From positions 7,315,017-7,379,016 of the forward strand of contig JARWIR010000015.1 in assembly GCA_029959085.1 (NCBI GenBank): a stretch of DNA of 64,000 nucleotides, written 5' to 3'. Below are positions 9,447 to 20,633 of this stretch, in pieces (positions within the stretch are counted from its first letter, which is position 1; each line of letters starts with the position of its first letter). The DNA is from Nemophila menziesii. Lineage: Eukaryota; Streptophyta; Magnoliopsida; Boraginales; Hydrophyllaceae. The notes below the pieces were generated by a model. That model searched no databases. It was not told where the DNA came from and saw only the letters and a program-made list of their open reading frames with translations. The translations under genes were made by a program, and so were the position numbers.

Positions 9447-10826
9447 ATGCTAATACAAATTGTTCCACCGGCTACTGAAGACAACACCGGAGTCAATGTG
9501 CTAAGCGATCTTGCTTCAAGGTTGTCTGATGATCCGTCTCTGTTCGACTTTTATGCTTCTCAAGTAAGTCAATACAATCTCATCTAATTTTAAACATTTG
9601 ACTTACCATTTCTCATGCTCTCTATGTCTCTCTTTGTTTCCAGGAAACAACTGAGGATCCTCCTTCTTCTGATGTAGGGTAATTTAATTAATTTTTCTTC
9701 ATCTCTTCTGTTGGGCCTACAGATAGTCCATCTGTTTGGGCCCACCCCAGTTAGTGAAGAAAGAAAACCTGAACCTGGGCGCCCAGCGAAGCCCAAGCCC
9801 GGTGTATCACCCCTACCAGCCCAATCCAGCCTTCGAACTCCTACTCCTCCTACTGCTCATGTGGGCCACCATATCCCTACCCAGACTGCTCCTGTGGGCC
9901 ACCACATCCCTACCCAGACTGCTCCTGTGGGCCACCACATCCCAGCACAGACTGCTTTTCCAGTGGTAGTACGCAAGGTATGTGCACTTTTTTTTTTTTA
10001 AAATAATTTTGTGTCAGTCATCATGCATAATTCTCTGATTCTAATCTTTAGTTGGAGACACTCAACTTAAGTGTAACTTATGATGGCCTAAGTGCACGTG
10101 ATCTCCTTTAACTATTTTCTAGTATGTGATTTTGGCCATACAGTGTAATAAACAATTCAAACCTCCTTAAACTTGTTTTTTTCCCATCCGTTGTTAACTA
10201 AGTAATGCCAATTTACTATTATACCCTTTCATATAATTACTTTTCATGACTTATTGTCTCCTTACGGATCTCTCTCTTTAAAGACATCACCTTTTTAGAA
10301 CAAATCTTCCTCTGACTAGATTTTTCAATTAGATTTCCATACAAAACAAGCCTATTTGTGGTCCCATATAATTTTGATAGAACGTAATTTAGGTACTGTT
10401 GAATATTATTTTATGGTGTGTTATGGCACCTATTGTTTTTAATAGTTGTGTACAACTGTAATTATGATTTTTGGTTATGATTTGGTATAAAGTTTATCGG
10501 ATCTGGTGGTTCGGTGAATAACTGTATATTTGTGTTGTTTTCAGGTGCACGAAAGTGCAATTTTAAGGTTATTTTTTTATAACTTTTGTGCAGTTCTTTT
10601 ATCCACGAGAAAATATAGTTTTGAGGTGTTTTATTATTTTTACCCAAAAAAAGGTTCTTTGTTATTGCACACTTTTTGGTTCACGAAAGTGTTAAGGTGC
10701 TAATGTGAGTGCAGTCTTAGGTGTTTTTATTACTCTTTGTGCAATCTTATTTAACATTTCAAATATCAATTGTGAGTGTTAATGTGCTTTTGTTCTCTAA
10801 TTCTGCAGATATATAGTGTGCTTTGA
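9447..10826 (+). CDS. Predicted four-exon gene, Pro-rich protein with AT-hook-like motif (unit 1, uninterrupted)
   Basis: Exon model 9447-9563, 9644-9673, 9723-9977, 10809-10826, giving about 139 residues with no stop. Exon 1 starts MLIQIVPPATED and ends FDFYASQ before GTAAGT. The 30-bp exon 2 (ETTEDPPSSD) lies between TTTCCAG and GTAGGG. Exon 3 carries PGRPAKPKPG, resembling an AT-hook, then three Pro-rich repeats of the type APVGHHIPTQT, and ends CGCAAG/GTATGT. The last exon follows TTCTGCAG and stops after five codons. In unit 2 a further exon encodes a Lys/Arg-rich tail; in unit 1 this is mostly lost and fused to exon 3. A nuclear DNA-binding role is inferred from the AT-hook only. Family not recognised; the splice model is unproven. 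Confidence 0.4.
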
Positions 10827-12356
10827 AGATATGAGTTGAAGTCAATAGTGGTTTTGTGATTTTTTCTTAGGTTTTGATGTTAAATTAAATGTTTGAATGA
10901 CTGCAATATTGAAAGGTGGTGCATAAATTTTGGTCGAATGTACTTTTCTTTTTACTGAACTTATCTGTACAAAAAAGATGAAAAAGCAGTTCTCTGCACA
11001 AAAGTTTACCAAAAAACTAAATTATGTTTAATTCAAATTAGCACAATTACAATAAGTTTAAATATTAATAAATACATCTTAACAGAGGCATCATACTTTA
11101 AGGTTGCCTTTTTTTCAAAAAGGTCACCGAAATAAAAAGACACTCATGCCTATGTATATTAAATATATCCATATTTGAGACACCATGAGAGTGAAGATGA
11201 TTTGAATCATGTGGCATGTCAAATATTACAATATGAAATGTGGTATACCATAAATTAATATCTAGAGTCGTGAGAATCAACTAGATTTTTGAAAAGATTT
11301 TATTTGACATAACCAATCCTTTCGTTTTACTAATTGCTACCCTGTCAAGTTAAATTTATGTTAACTCCATTATCTTTCTTGTTCAACATTAAGTGGACAT
11401 CATTTCCGATTGTGCGTGTTAACTGAACTTGAGTTCCTAATGCCTCTATTTAATCTTATAGTATATGGATAATCTAGAGTGATGCCGACTTGGTAAAAAA
11501 GAGGTCTTATATTCATATCAATACAAGATACAATGTTTAGCAAGCATTATTTACAAATCTGATTTATAGTATATACTTAACAGGGCTCACTGAATTTGTT
11601 AGAATCCTTTTTTTTGGTGAAAGAATATATATAAGATAAATATAAAGTACAAAAAATAAGTTCGGACCATGATGGTGGATTATAGTTTGTAAAACAGATA
11701 TAGTCAGTGTGCTAATCGAAATTTTGAATAAACAAAAAATACTCATAGGATTGGAAAGGATTAAGAAGTCTACCATATAGATAAGTCCCTGTGTAAGGAT
11801 GGACATTAAAGTTTTCTTTTACCTTAGATACTCGTTAACCAATCACTTTTTGCTACCAATAATTCTGGAAATGAACAGCAAAATTTTTGTGCAGATTAAT
11901 ACTACTACATAGCAAAACATAGCCCTTTCTCTGAGCATGACTCTAATCGCACCCTCAATTACTGACATGTAGAATTTAGAATAGATAATGATAAATTTCA
12001 CATCTAGAGTTATGCTACATAATCAACTATATCGTACTATTCTAGGATATATTTAGCTTTTTTTGCATTCAACAAGTACCAGTGAAAAATATTAACCAAC
12101 AAAGACAAAAAAATAAAATCTGGAAATCAACAAATACAAAAATGTTCATACATTTTCTTGATGTAGATTTATATTACAATTAAATTAAATTCTATGTATC
12201 ATTTTAATTTAAGCGCCCAATATTAGAAAGCAATAATTTTTAAGAATTTCTAACATATGATTATAATGATAAATGATTATATAATCTTCAATTAAGAATG
12301 TAATATAACCTAAATCATGAATCTTCAAAGTTTAACATAACGGTCTATTAGGTATA
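10827..12356. other. Non-coding interval
   Basis: 3' flank of the preceding gene model, then AT-rich sequence without supported genes. Equivalent to 29965-31587 and 54002-55638. Compared with those, unit 1 lacks about 100 bp just after the last exon, where a single TGGTTTTGTGATTTTT remains of two direct copies. Confidence 0.5.
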
Positions 12357-12640
12357 CACTACAAAAAAGGTTTTCTTTAGCGGCAAAAAAAAAATTTGCT
12401 AGCTATTTATTTGCCGCAATAAGTTCGTGTATCTAAAGACATAATTTGTAGCAAATTATCTATTTTTGTCTTTATTAGCTTTATCTTTAGCGGCAAATAT
12501 TGCCGCTAAATATATAATTAGAGGTCATTTTAGTGTTGCCGCTATAAATGTTGTTGTTAAAAATATCATTAGAAACCATTTTAGTATTGCCGCAATATAT
12601 ATTGTCTCTAATGATACTATTTGTTGTAATGATAAAAGAA
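12357..12640 (+). mobile_element. Second CACTA-like terminus with GCCGC subterminal repeats, unit 1
   Basis: Begins CACTACAAAAAAGG and is followed by repeated TTTAGCGGCAAA / TTTGCCGCTAAA motifs, two of which form a near-perfect palindrome at 12486-12512. This is the terminal plus subterminal design of CACTA elements, of a different family from the one ending at 5401. No opposite terminus was found downstream before the gypsy remnant, so it is probably truncated or a short non-autonomous copy. Confidence 0.5.
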
Positions 12641-13184
12641 AGTGTAGAAATGTAAAACTTCAATCATTAAAAAGAAAAAATATGTCCCCTAAATTCTATG
12701 TTTGCAAGTCAACCAAAAGTTGATTTTACAAAAAAATAAATTAACCTTTTCCTTGAACAATCAATTTTGAAAAACAATAATCAAACTTCTTGTATGTGTT
12801 ATCATTAGAAATATTGACGTGATAGTTTAATAGCGTGAATTGTTATAGACAATGTAGAGGGTAATTAAGGATTTTTTTACAAAATAGTAGGCCAACTTGT
12901 AAAATCAATAACAGTGATGTCAAAGTGGTCAAGTATCACAAAAAAACTAGTTTTTTAATAATTAGGCCAAAGATAATTAGAATTTCATGTTCAGGTAGGG
13001 GATGAACCTAAGTATTCATAAGGAGGACTTATATTTATATCAATACAAGATATAATTTTTAAGAAAGCATTATGTACAAATCTGATTTATAGTATATACT
13101 TAACATGACTCACTTAATTTGGTAGATCTTTTTTTCGTTGAAAGAATATATATATAAGATAAAGTACAGATAATAAGTTCACAA
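12641..13184. other. Non-coding interval
   Basis: No gene or repeat recognised apart from short poly-A runs and a TA run near 13145. Matches 31871-32465 and 55921-56485. Confidence 0.4.
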
Positions 13185-13485
13185 ACGGTATACCTTGGAT
13201 GGATTCCACAAATGGCAAAATGATGTGCAACTTCATCGCCGTGGCTATTAACCTCGTGTTCCCTTTGTCATTGTTCTTATATTGCACACGTGAAGAAATA
13301 GGTATGGGAGGACGATTCTCAGTAACAACATCTTTCTTCTTTTTCTGAACTAACGGTGTCTTCTAAAGATTCTCTTTTACGATCACTGGCACAATCACCT
13401 ATTCTTCAACCTTCTCTACAATTTCTTCTACTTCTTTAGGCTTAGAGGTTGTCTCCTTCTCTTTCATCAGTATAAAGGTTACATA
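13185..13485 (-). pseudogene. Ty3/gypsy gag-protease linker fragment, unit 1
   Basis: A single minus-strand frame with only two stops reads a Lys/Glu/Val-rich stretch, then RPPIPISS and AMKLHIILPFVESIQGIPFV. This resembles the conserved linker between gag and protease in Athila/Tat elements (PPxPFPQR, then KLHINIPFVEALEQMP). It lies on the same strand as the LTR-like segment at 14223-15232, which fits one truncated minus-strand element. Similarity judged by eye. Confidence 0.5.
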
Positions 13486-13945
13486 ATATTCAAAGATAGA
13501 TAGAAACTCCTGCCTCGAAATGAAATACAATACAAACAAAGTGGTCAATAATGAGATGAAACAATATCAAGAGTCATGATAACCGACTAGATATTTGAAA
13601 AGATTTTAATAGATATAACCAAACATTTGGTTTTACTAATTGCTGCCTTGTCAAGTAAAAATTATATCAACTCACATTTCTTTTGCTTGTTCCAAAGTAA
13701 GTGGACATTATTGCCGATTTTTCGTGTTAGCTGATCTTAAATTCCTAATGCCCCTATTTAGGTCTTCTACAACTCAAGGAAAGTCTTGAGTGATGCTGAC
13801 TTGGTAAAAAAGACGACTTATATTCCTATCTATACAAGATATAATGTTTAAGTAAGCATTATGTACAAATTAAGTCTGATTTCTAGTATACACTTAACAA
13901 GAGCTAACTGATTTTGTTAGATTTTATTCTTATTTGTTGGTGAAA

Positions 13946-13991
<46 letters not shown>

Positions 13992-14166
13992 TAATGCTGG
14001 ATATCACCCCAAATTGCATCGCCTTTATATCGCCTCCTAGGTGGATTTTAAATGGACCAATCATGTGATTTCTCTTTCCTGATTTATCATTTTCTCTCTC
14101 TTTCATGATTGGTCCACATAAGGGGCGATATAAAGGCGATGCAATTTGGGGTGATATCCAGCATTA
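13992..14166. mobile_element. 175-bp MITE, private to unit 1
   Basis: Perfect 43-bp terminal inverted repeats (13992-14034 and 14124-14166) starting TAATGCTGGATATCACCCC. The inner part also pairs (GGACCAATCATG on both sides), so the whole element is a hairpin. It sits in or beside a TA/GA tract. The matching sites in unit 2 (about 33281) and unit 3 (about 57272) lack it, giving empty sites. Because the ends are palindromic with the flanks, the target duplication is ambiguous. Superfamily unassigned. Confidence 0.8.
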
Positions 14167-14222
14167 ATCATATATATAAGATAACGGTGGGTTATCAAGC
14201 TTAAAAATCTTGACTAACTGGG

Positions 14223-15232
14223 TGTATAGTACGAAGCACTAGGAATATAGTTTGTATTGGATCACCCACAGGGTGATAATCCAACTACTAAGAACAGTCC
14301 TAACGTGATCAAGATTAGAGTTGGAATAAAGGCAAACACAAAAAAAAAATTTAAAGTAAAATCTCAAATCAATTAAATTCAATCACAAGTAACATTTAAA
14401 CATATTGCAAACCAAGCTATGGAAAAATTAGTTCATAATGCCAAATGAAATAAAACTAAACTTAATAACTTACGAAAATGGTTAAATAAGAGATCTAATT
14501 TATATTACCCTAATGGTTAAGTGGAAGGAGAGAGAAGAGAAGTTTGTAACTCTCCACCTTCATGTCTTCTTCTACAAGTCACTTGCTTCTTTTGATGATT
14601 TTTAAGTGTATTCATGATTAGGGACTAAGAAAAGACATGTTTATAGTGTCAAATACAAGTACATATAAGTGTAGAGACAAAATCTAGGTCATGGATTAGG
14701 TTTTAGATCCCTACTCCAGCTCAAACCCATTTTCCATGGAAAATGGTTTGCCTGACCTATAGAGTTTGTAAATTTCACAACTTTTTCGTTACATCTCCAA
14801 ATAACTCGAAACCAGTGGCCACACGACCGTATATCAAATACCTTTCTTCATTTAAAAGGGGTTATTCAAATTCTCTATCTATTTTATGCAGCATTTTAAA
14901 TACTACACACTCCAAATCTGGCCAACAACTATTGATAGCTTTTGCTTTATCCAAAACAGTTTCTTCTGCCTTTTTAATCTTGATTTTGTCTTAGATCTTC
15001 TTTCTTCAACTTCTTCGCCAATTCTTGGCTTCTAATATCATTCTTGTAACTAAAAGATTCACATTTAACACACTATTACACCGAAATATGCTCTATAAGT
15101 AACAAAACTCCAAAACAAGGTAAGACTAGAGAAACTATCTAATAATTGTGAAAACCACTTAAGCTAAGCACACAATACACCTAAAGTGGTGTCTCTAAAC
15201 TAGATTATTATTTCACAAATATGAAGACATCA
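14223..15232 (-). mobile_element. LTR of truncated Ty3/gypsy-like element, unit 1
   Basis: On the minus strand the segment starts TGATGTCTTCATATTTG at 15232 and ends near 14223 in ACTATACA, after a GTGGGTGATCC block like the LTR 3' ends of Tat/Athila elements. The gag-protease fragment at 13185-13485 lies downstream in the same orientation. The proposed 5' end lies only 9 bp inside the segmental-unit boundary. LTR identity is inferred from layout. Confidence 0.4.
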
Positions 15233-15509
15233 ATTGTTTATGGGTATTTTGTTTTTTTTTCTAATTTCTTGTTTTTTAATTATTATTTGTAGGGGTATTT
15301 TGGGTTGAGGCATTTTTATACATAGTTTTATTCCAGGTACCTTTTTATTAATAGTTTTTTTGATATGCATATTTTGACAATTGGCTCATATAATAAATGA
15401 TGAAGATAATAAGAATTAATTTATATATATAATTAAAGTAATAATTAAATGGTTTATGGGTATTTTGGTAATCTTTTAATTTTTTTATTAATTGAGAATT
15501 AACTTGAAA

Positions 15510-15800
15510 TTGTAATTAATTAAGAATAATTTCACTATCCGTGTAATTAATTGGGCGTTGCCCTATATATATATATTGTGTTTCGTTACTACCGTAAAGT
15601 TTTCCTAGGGACCCGACAATGTTTATAACAAAATCTTTAGGATAAGAAAGTATGTGTAAAAGGAAATCAACGAAGTCTTTTTCAACTTCGGCGAAAAGGA
15701 CTCCTTGGGTTTTTTTTTTGTTTATAAGAAGTTTCAAGCTTAGTTTGGTAGGTGAAGGGTCAATGATTGCACCAGCAATAAGTCTTTGCAGGCTAGGCAA
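15510..15800 (-). pseudogene. DUF674 gene fragment, unit 2
   Basis: Minus-strand frame with TKLSLKLLINKKKT, VLFAEVEKDFVDFLLHILS and IVGSLGKLYGSN, matching the N-terminal region of plant DUF674 proteins (KVSLKLLIDKK..VLFAEA.KDFVDFL). Only about 70 residues of a family usually several hundred long remain. Function of DUF674 is unknown. The matching place in unit 3 (34660-34890) is further decayed. Confidence 0.7.
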
Positions 15801-16370
15801 AATATATATGCAAGACTAGAAAATCGTCAAGCTTTAATAAGATGACTCAATATTAACTTATAACAATGATAATTTAGATGGTCAAACACTAATTATTAAA
15901 ATAAACATGCGCCCTTCTGAATTCTCTTTTGTACACAAAATATGTACTATCTCAAAAAATGTCTAAGATGGCTTTCGGAAAACTTAGAGCGCCACAGATT
16001 AATTTGGGATCTTATACCATGCAAAAGTTGTAAATATACTCGTGTATCTTCAAAGAGACCAACTTGTCTCCTGTGTTTTGCATAATAATCTATCATTTTA
16101 ACAAAAATGATTTTAAGTTAATATTTTCATATTTCTTCTTCTAGAACTGATATTTTTTGTTGTCATGGAATTTTATTATTATTATAATAATAATTATTAT
16201 TATAATTATTTTTGCTTGGCAAGTAATAATATTTATATCATTATACTAAATTAAGGGTCCATTTTAAGGTATGTTTAGAACCTTTAAATTCTCACTCTAC
16301 CAAAATATTTCACCTTGGATACAATATATACAATCGAATCAAGAGATACAGATCATCACCTCTCTCTCGA
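15801..16370. other. Non-coding interval ending at deletion junction
   Basis: AT-rich, no gene recognised; a TTATTATTATAATAATAAT palindrome lies near 16180. At 16370/16371 the sequence jumps to the inside of the F-box gene, compared with unit 3. Confidence 0.5.
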
Positions 16371-16793
16371 ATTCACAAACATATTCATAAGCAACTTGGG
16401 ATTTACTCTGTCTTTGATGCTTTTCAATGAAAAACCTTTGCTGAATAATGATATTCGATGCACACACTTTTGAATCTTAATAAACTATTTACTGGCAACC
16501 AGCTCAGTATATCAACAATCACATCATCATGTAGTAGTACATGACTAACCTATTATATAGTATGAAAAATAAAATTGATATTTCGAACAAAAAGAATAAT
16601 ATTAAAGATATCCATCATAGACTCTAAGGATACTTAAAACTGAATTTTGCTAGAGTCGAATTAAACCGTAAACCTGAACAAAACGTGGCAATATATTTCA
16701 GGAGAGGAAAAGAAAAACTCTATAATCTACAACAAACAAAGAAAGGCATCTTATTACCTGAATCAATAGGCGACTCCTTTTTCGAGCTTCCAT
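16371..16793 (-). pseudogene. F-box gene, 5' remnant, unit 2
   Basis: Exon 1 (16793-16758) encodes MEARKRSRLLIQ and ends CAG/GTAAT. Exon 2 starts at 16549 after an acceptor AG and reads in frame into the F-box (DDVIVDILSWLPVKSLLRFK). After FKSV the frame shifts by two bases in a GTGTGTG run, as in unit 3. The gene is cut at 16371 by the 5.7-kb deletion, so the whole C-terminal F-box-associated domain is missing. Not functional. Confidence 0.65.
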
Positions 16794-17122
16794 TGTTCTA
16801 AATTGTTTCACCTATTACAAATCTCAATCAGTGTAGACGGGCTAACCAAATAGACAAATTTATATTTAAAAACCGATGAGTCTTGTAGGCTTGAAGTCAA
16901 AAGATTAATATCACAACCAAATTTCGAATTGATTAAAACAAAATTACTTGATATTTTTTTTGTTTGATGGTTACTTGAAGTAAAGTGCAAGCAATTATAT
17001 TTTAGGAAATTAGACTATAATTTTTTTTTAAATCTTCTATTATGTATTAATTATTTTTTATTAATAAAAAATAAATAAAATAAAAATAATGTCATTGTTT
17101 GATTATCAATTGAAAAAATAAT

Positions 17123-17225
17123 TAACCAGTTGAGATTAGCTTATTATTCAAGGTCTTTGTCATCTAATTTAATGGTGTAAGTTTAAACCAAGGTAATGAC
17201 TTGAATCTAAAGTGATTCTCTTATG
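17123..17225 (+). mobile_element. tRNA-derived SINE-like head, degenerate, unit 2
   Basis: Starts AACCAGTTGAGATTAGCTTA, the same start as the minus-strand segment at 20325-20395 and similar to the SINE at 63711. A weak box-B-like ATGACTTGAATCT follows. Low confidence. Confidence 0.35.
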
Positions 17226-17639
17226 TAACAAAAAAAGGTAATCTAAATAGTTCTTTTTCTCATTGATTTGAACTAAACTTGTTTCTTTTTATACTACTCC
17301 ATAACCACCACCATGGCACAAAGAATGGCGGTCAAGGCAATCTTCCATGGATCCGAGTTTAGGTAGGGTCTCTGATTTTCAAGGTATATATTTATATATT
17401 TGTAATTATTTTTTATAATTACTAATATTTTACTAAATAAAATAAAGTTTGGTTTCCTCTCTCTTGCTAAGACGATTGTATTTGTTTTTCTGGCTATTCG
17501 ATTTTTTTAATTAAATATGAGGCCAACCGGGAAGTAAACTTCCTACAAGCTATCAACTATCAATTTTTATTCTGGATACAACCTATCTGTAACGATACAT
17601 GCTTTAGTTTGCGCCATATACCATTTGGTGGTCCCTTCG
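17226..17639. other. Non-coding interval
   Basis: No supported gene. Matches 42036-42450 in unit 3 closely. Confidence 0.4.
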
Positions 17640-18454
17640 ACCCGCAAAGTTCATGAGCTGGTGTTCTCGAAGTTCCATTTTAGTGGCCCCGATAGCCTAA
17701 CGGGGAAGTCCCCTTCGCACTCTTTACTCCAAACTTTGCCATCCAATCCACACAATTGTTCTCTTCTCTATAATTCCAAACCAAATAAAAATTCTCTCTA
17801 GATGCCAGTATTTCGCGACAAGCCATATTAAATCATTTGAAAAAGCCTTTTGAATTCGCACCGCCCTTCACTAGCACTTGCAATTCATTCGAGTTCATTT
17901 CAATAGTTAGAGAATCATAAACTTAACACACCCCATATGAAGGCCAAAATGTAAAGCGAGGAGTTCCGCCTCAAAAGGAGCCAGTGTTACGCAACTCCCT
18001 GCAAAACCCCCTAGATAATCGCCATACTTATTCCGAAAAAACCCACCTACATCATCTCTAGATATCACTGCATCATATGCGCCATCCACATTCAATTTGA
18101 CGCCCATTTCTTGTTTAACCCATTTACCTAGGATAGTTTTTGCCGATACAATTAACCCTCCATCTCTATCGACTCCCCACGCGAGCGCATAATCACTTGT
18201 CGTGTTAAAGATAATAGCTCGTAGTTCACTATGCGCTCTTTTCTTTGCCAACTATAGGCAAGCACAATATACTTTTGTTCGATCACATTTATTTTCCTTT
18301 TCCGCGCTAGCAAATTACCACACCACTGTTTCTGACATAAGCTCACCTGTGGCGCTCCTTGTGCAACTATATTCCCTTCCAAGCCTCGTTCATCCACTTC
18401 TGTGAGCTGATGTTGAATTTGATCGTCCCTTCCAGCAAGTTCCATCCGCTGCAC
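17640..18454 (-). pseudogene. LINE-type RNase H (RVT_3) fragment, unit 2
   Basis: Longest view of this domain. On the minus strand: NVDGAYDAV (first Asp), PFEAELLALHFGLHMG (Glu), LTIEMNSNELQVLV, then REENNCVDWMAKFG (last Asp). The second catalytic Asp of the usual ESDS motif is Asn here (EMNS), and an in-frame TGA follows within FFK*F. The upstream part (18454-18152) is in another frame. A retrotransposon-derived or host-like RNase H remnant without activity. Confidence 0.7.
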
Positions 18455-18589
18455 CTCCCCTTCTTGCCGCGAACCAGAACTAGAAACAGGAGCATTCCAA
18501 GTGTTGCTGCTTCCCGAACATCCTTAGCTGCTGTCCCCTCCAGGCGGCTGCTGGCCGTTCGAATTCGAGTCCCCTATATGATAGCATTT

Positions 18590-19026
18590 TTTATAGTTCT
18601 AAAAAAACATTCTTCTTCTCTTTTGTTTACAATTGAAAAAACAATATTTTTTCCAGTACCAACAGATTTTTAACTTACTAATTTTTATATATTTTTAATC
18701 ATAATATAAGTAATTGTTTTACTCTAATTTAAGTTCTCATATATCTAATAAAAATAAGAAATATATTTTAATATTTTAATAATATTGATTATAATTAAAC
18801 TTGTTCATTTCTTATATATATGGTAAATTTCACTCAAAGTTGTCTGAACATGTGAATCCGTATAATTTTACATTTAATTTGAACAAATCAAAATCAGATT
18901 TATATTTATATTCTTCATTGATATAAGGTTGTCATATTGTGATTTACCGTTATTTTTAATATTGTTTATTAGAAAATTAATAGTTTTATCTATTATAAAA
19001 TATTGAAAGTTAAAATCTATATACAT

Positions 19027-19078
<52 letters not shown>

Positions 19079-20300
19079 TATTGGAATTGAATAAAAATAA
19101 TATATTAATCGGCAAGTTCATGTATCAAATACGTTTAAAATAGACTAATTAACCTATAGAAAGTATATCATAAAGGTTTTCATCTTTATTGGATCAAAAG
19201 TAAACATGGTAACCTTTAACTATCAAAATATTTTCTTCTATTCCAAATAGTCAGAAAATAAATATATAATTAATAGGACCAATGGTGAACATGAACGAAT
19301 TATAAAATTTATGTTTGAATCTTGTCATAAATACGTCGCAAACACAAGCATTTCTTTAAACAAAAAATTTACTGTACAAATACAATCGGAAATTAAGAAT
19401 GATAAATACTCCAAGTCTCAAGACAACCAACGAATCACCTTAGCCACAAAATTGCAGTTTTTAAACTTAAATAAAATGATCCAACGAATTACATATTAAA
19501 GATTTGTTGTCTTACAATACTACTAGCTAAATTTGTTTACTTTTTGTAAAACTGGCACAAAAAATATATCATTTGCCATCATCTTAAACCGAGAACACAC
19601 ATAACTAAAAACGCATATAGCCCAGCAGTTAGCTTCACTTATGCTAACTACTTATTGGTCGGCGTAGTTTAAATTCAACTTCTCCAACCGCCGAAAACAT
19701 TAAATATTCATTAAACACTTCAAAAAAATCATACATTTTTTTCAAGACCAAATTTTACAAAATTTAAACTGTTGAATTCGTTATTTCAAGAAAATCACAT
19801 TGAGGTTAATGTATGAATTAAGAACCCTGATAAAAAAATTAAATAGAGCTATCATCCAAAGATCTCAAAACTCTTAAAATATTGAAAAGTAAATGGGGAA
19901 TGTTAGAAAATAAGAAATTTGAAAACCCAAATTTATTTATTTATTTTTGCATTGTAGAAAGAAATTTTATCTTCTTTTTTATTGGACATAAAATGAAAAT
20001 TTATCTTATAGGTAGATATGTGGTTTAAAAACTAAAATAAAATAATAAAGAAATAGTAATTAGAAAGTAGAAATGCATACATACTCTATGATCAATAAGT
20101 TGTCTTTGGTAGTGGGTTGAGACTTGAGAATGAGTTTTGAATATTAAAAAATTAAAATAAAATATAGACCTTGAAGGATGGTATTTAAAATATATTAGAA
20201 TATAGGTTTTAATATGTAAAATGGAATTACATTTTTTTATATATAAGAGGATTTTTGTTTTTGTTTTTTTAATCTTAAACCATAAGCTAACTATTTTAAC
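18590..20300. other. AT-rich non-coding interval
   Basis: Matches 640-2010 of unit 1 and extends beyond its deletion point. Contains a (TA)n run at 19030-19074. No supported gene. Confidence 0.5.
19030..19074. repeat. (TA)n microsatellite
   Basis: TA run, much shorter in units 1 and 3 at the same place. Confidence 0.9.
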
Positions 20301-20324
20301 TACCGGGATTTTTTTAATTATATA

Positions 20325-20395
20325 GGAGAGCCACTTTGGACTCGGAGTCATTGTGATGACCAAGGCCTTGACCAGTGAGCTAATCTCAACTGGTT
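20325..20395 (-). mobile_element. tRNA-derived SINE-like head, unit 2
   Basis: On the minus strand: AACCAGTTGAGATTAGCTCA, with an A-box-like TTAGCTCACTGG, then CTCCGAGTCC as a weak B-box. It lies just past the 3' end of the transposase remnant. Fragmentary. Confidence 0.4.
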
Positions 20396-20633
20396 AACTT
20401 TAAAGAATTTAACCACAATTACATAAGCGGTTTTATTTGGTTTAATAATCCGCCAGATTTAAATCGCTACCATTTTAGTGGTAGTCTATTTGAAAAAAAA
20501 AATCTAATCACATATTCGTATAAAGTTAATCTCCAAGATCTAACGAGTCAATCACCCTTTATTCAAACAACATACTATTTTCACCATCCCAAACTTTTAC
20601 ACGTGTAGTAAACACAACTCCTTCTCACAACGA

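Larger units (their letters stand above)
1..15241. repeat. Segmental tandem repeat, unit 1 (left end outside window)
   Basis: First of three head-to-tail copies of a long composite segment. Position 1 matches 17916 and 42725, and colinearity runs through RNase H fragment, tnp2 transposase, GA tract, Pro/Ala exon, AT-hook gene, second CACTA terminus and gypsy LTR. The unit end at 15241 is set by where unit 3 stops matching (58335). Private features of unit 1: an 887-bp deletion in the transposase gene, a 175-bp MITE at 13992-14166, and about 100 bp lost near 10840 between two copies of a TGGTTTTGTGATTTT direct repeat that units 2 and 3 still carry. It is the most diverged copy. Confidence 0.9.

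Noticed and set aside
12466..12723. Open frame of 85 codons, also in units 2 and (shortened) 3
   Set aside because: It runs through the GCCGC subterminal repeats of the second CACTA-like terminus and has low-complexity composition.
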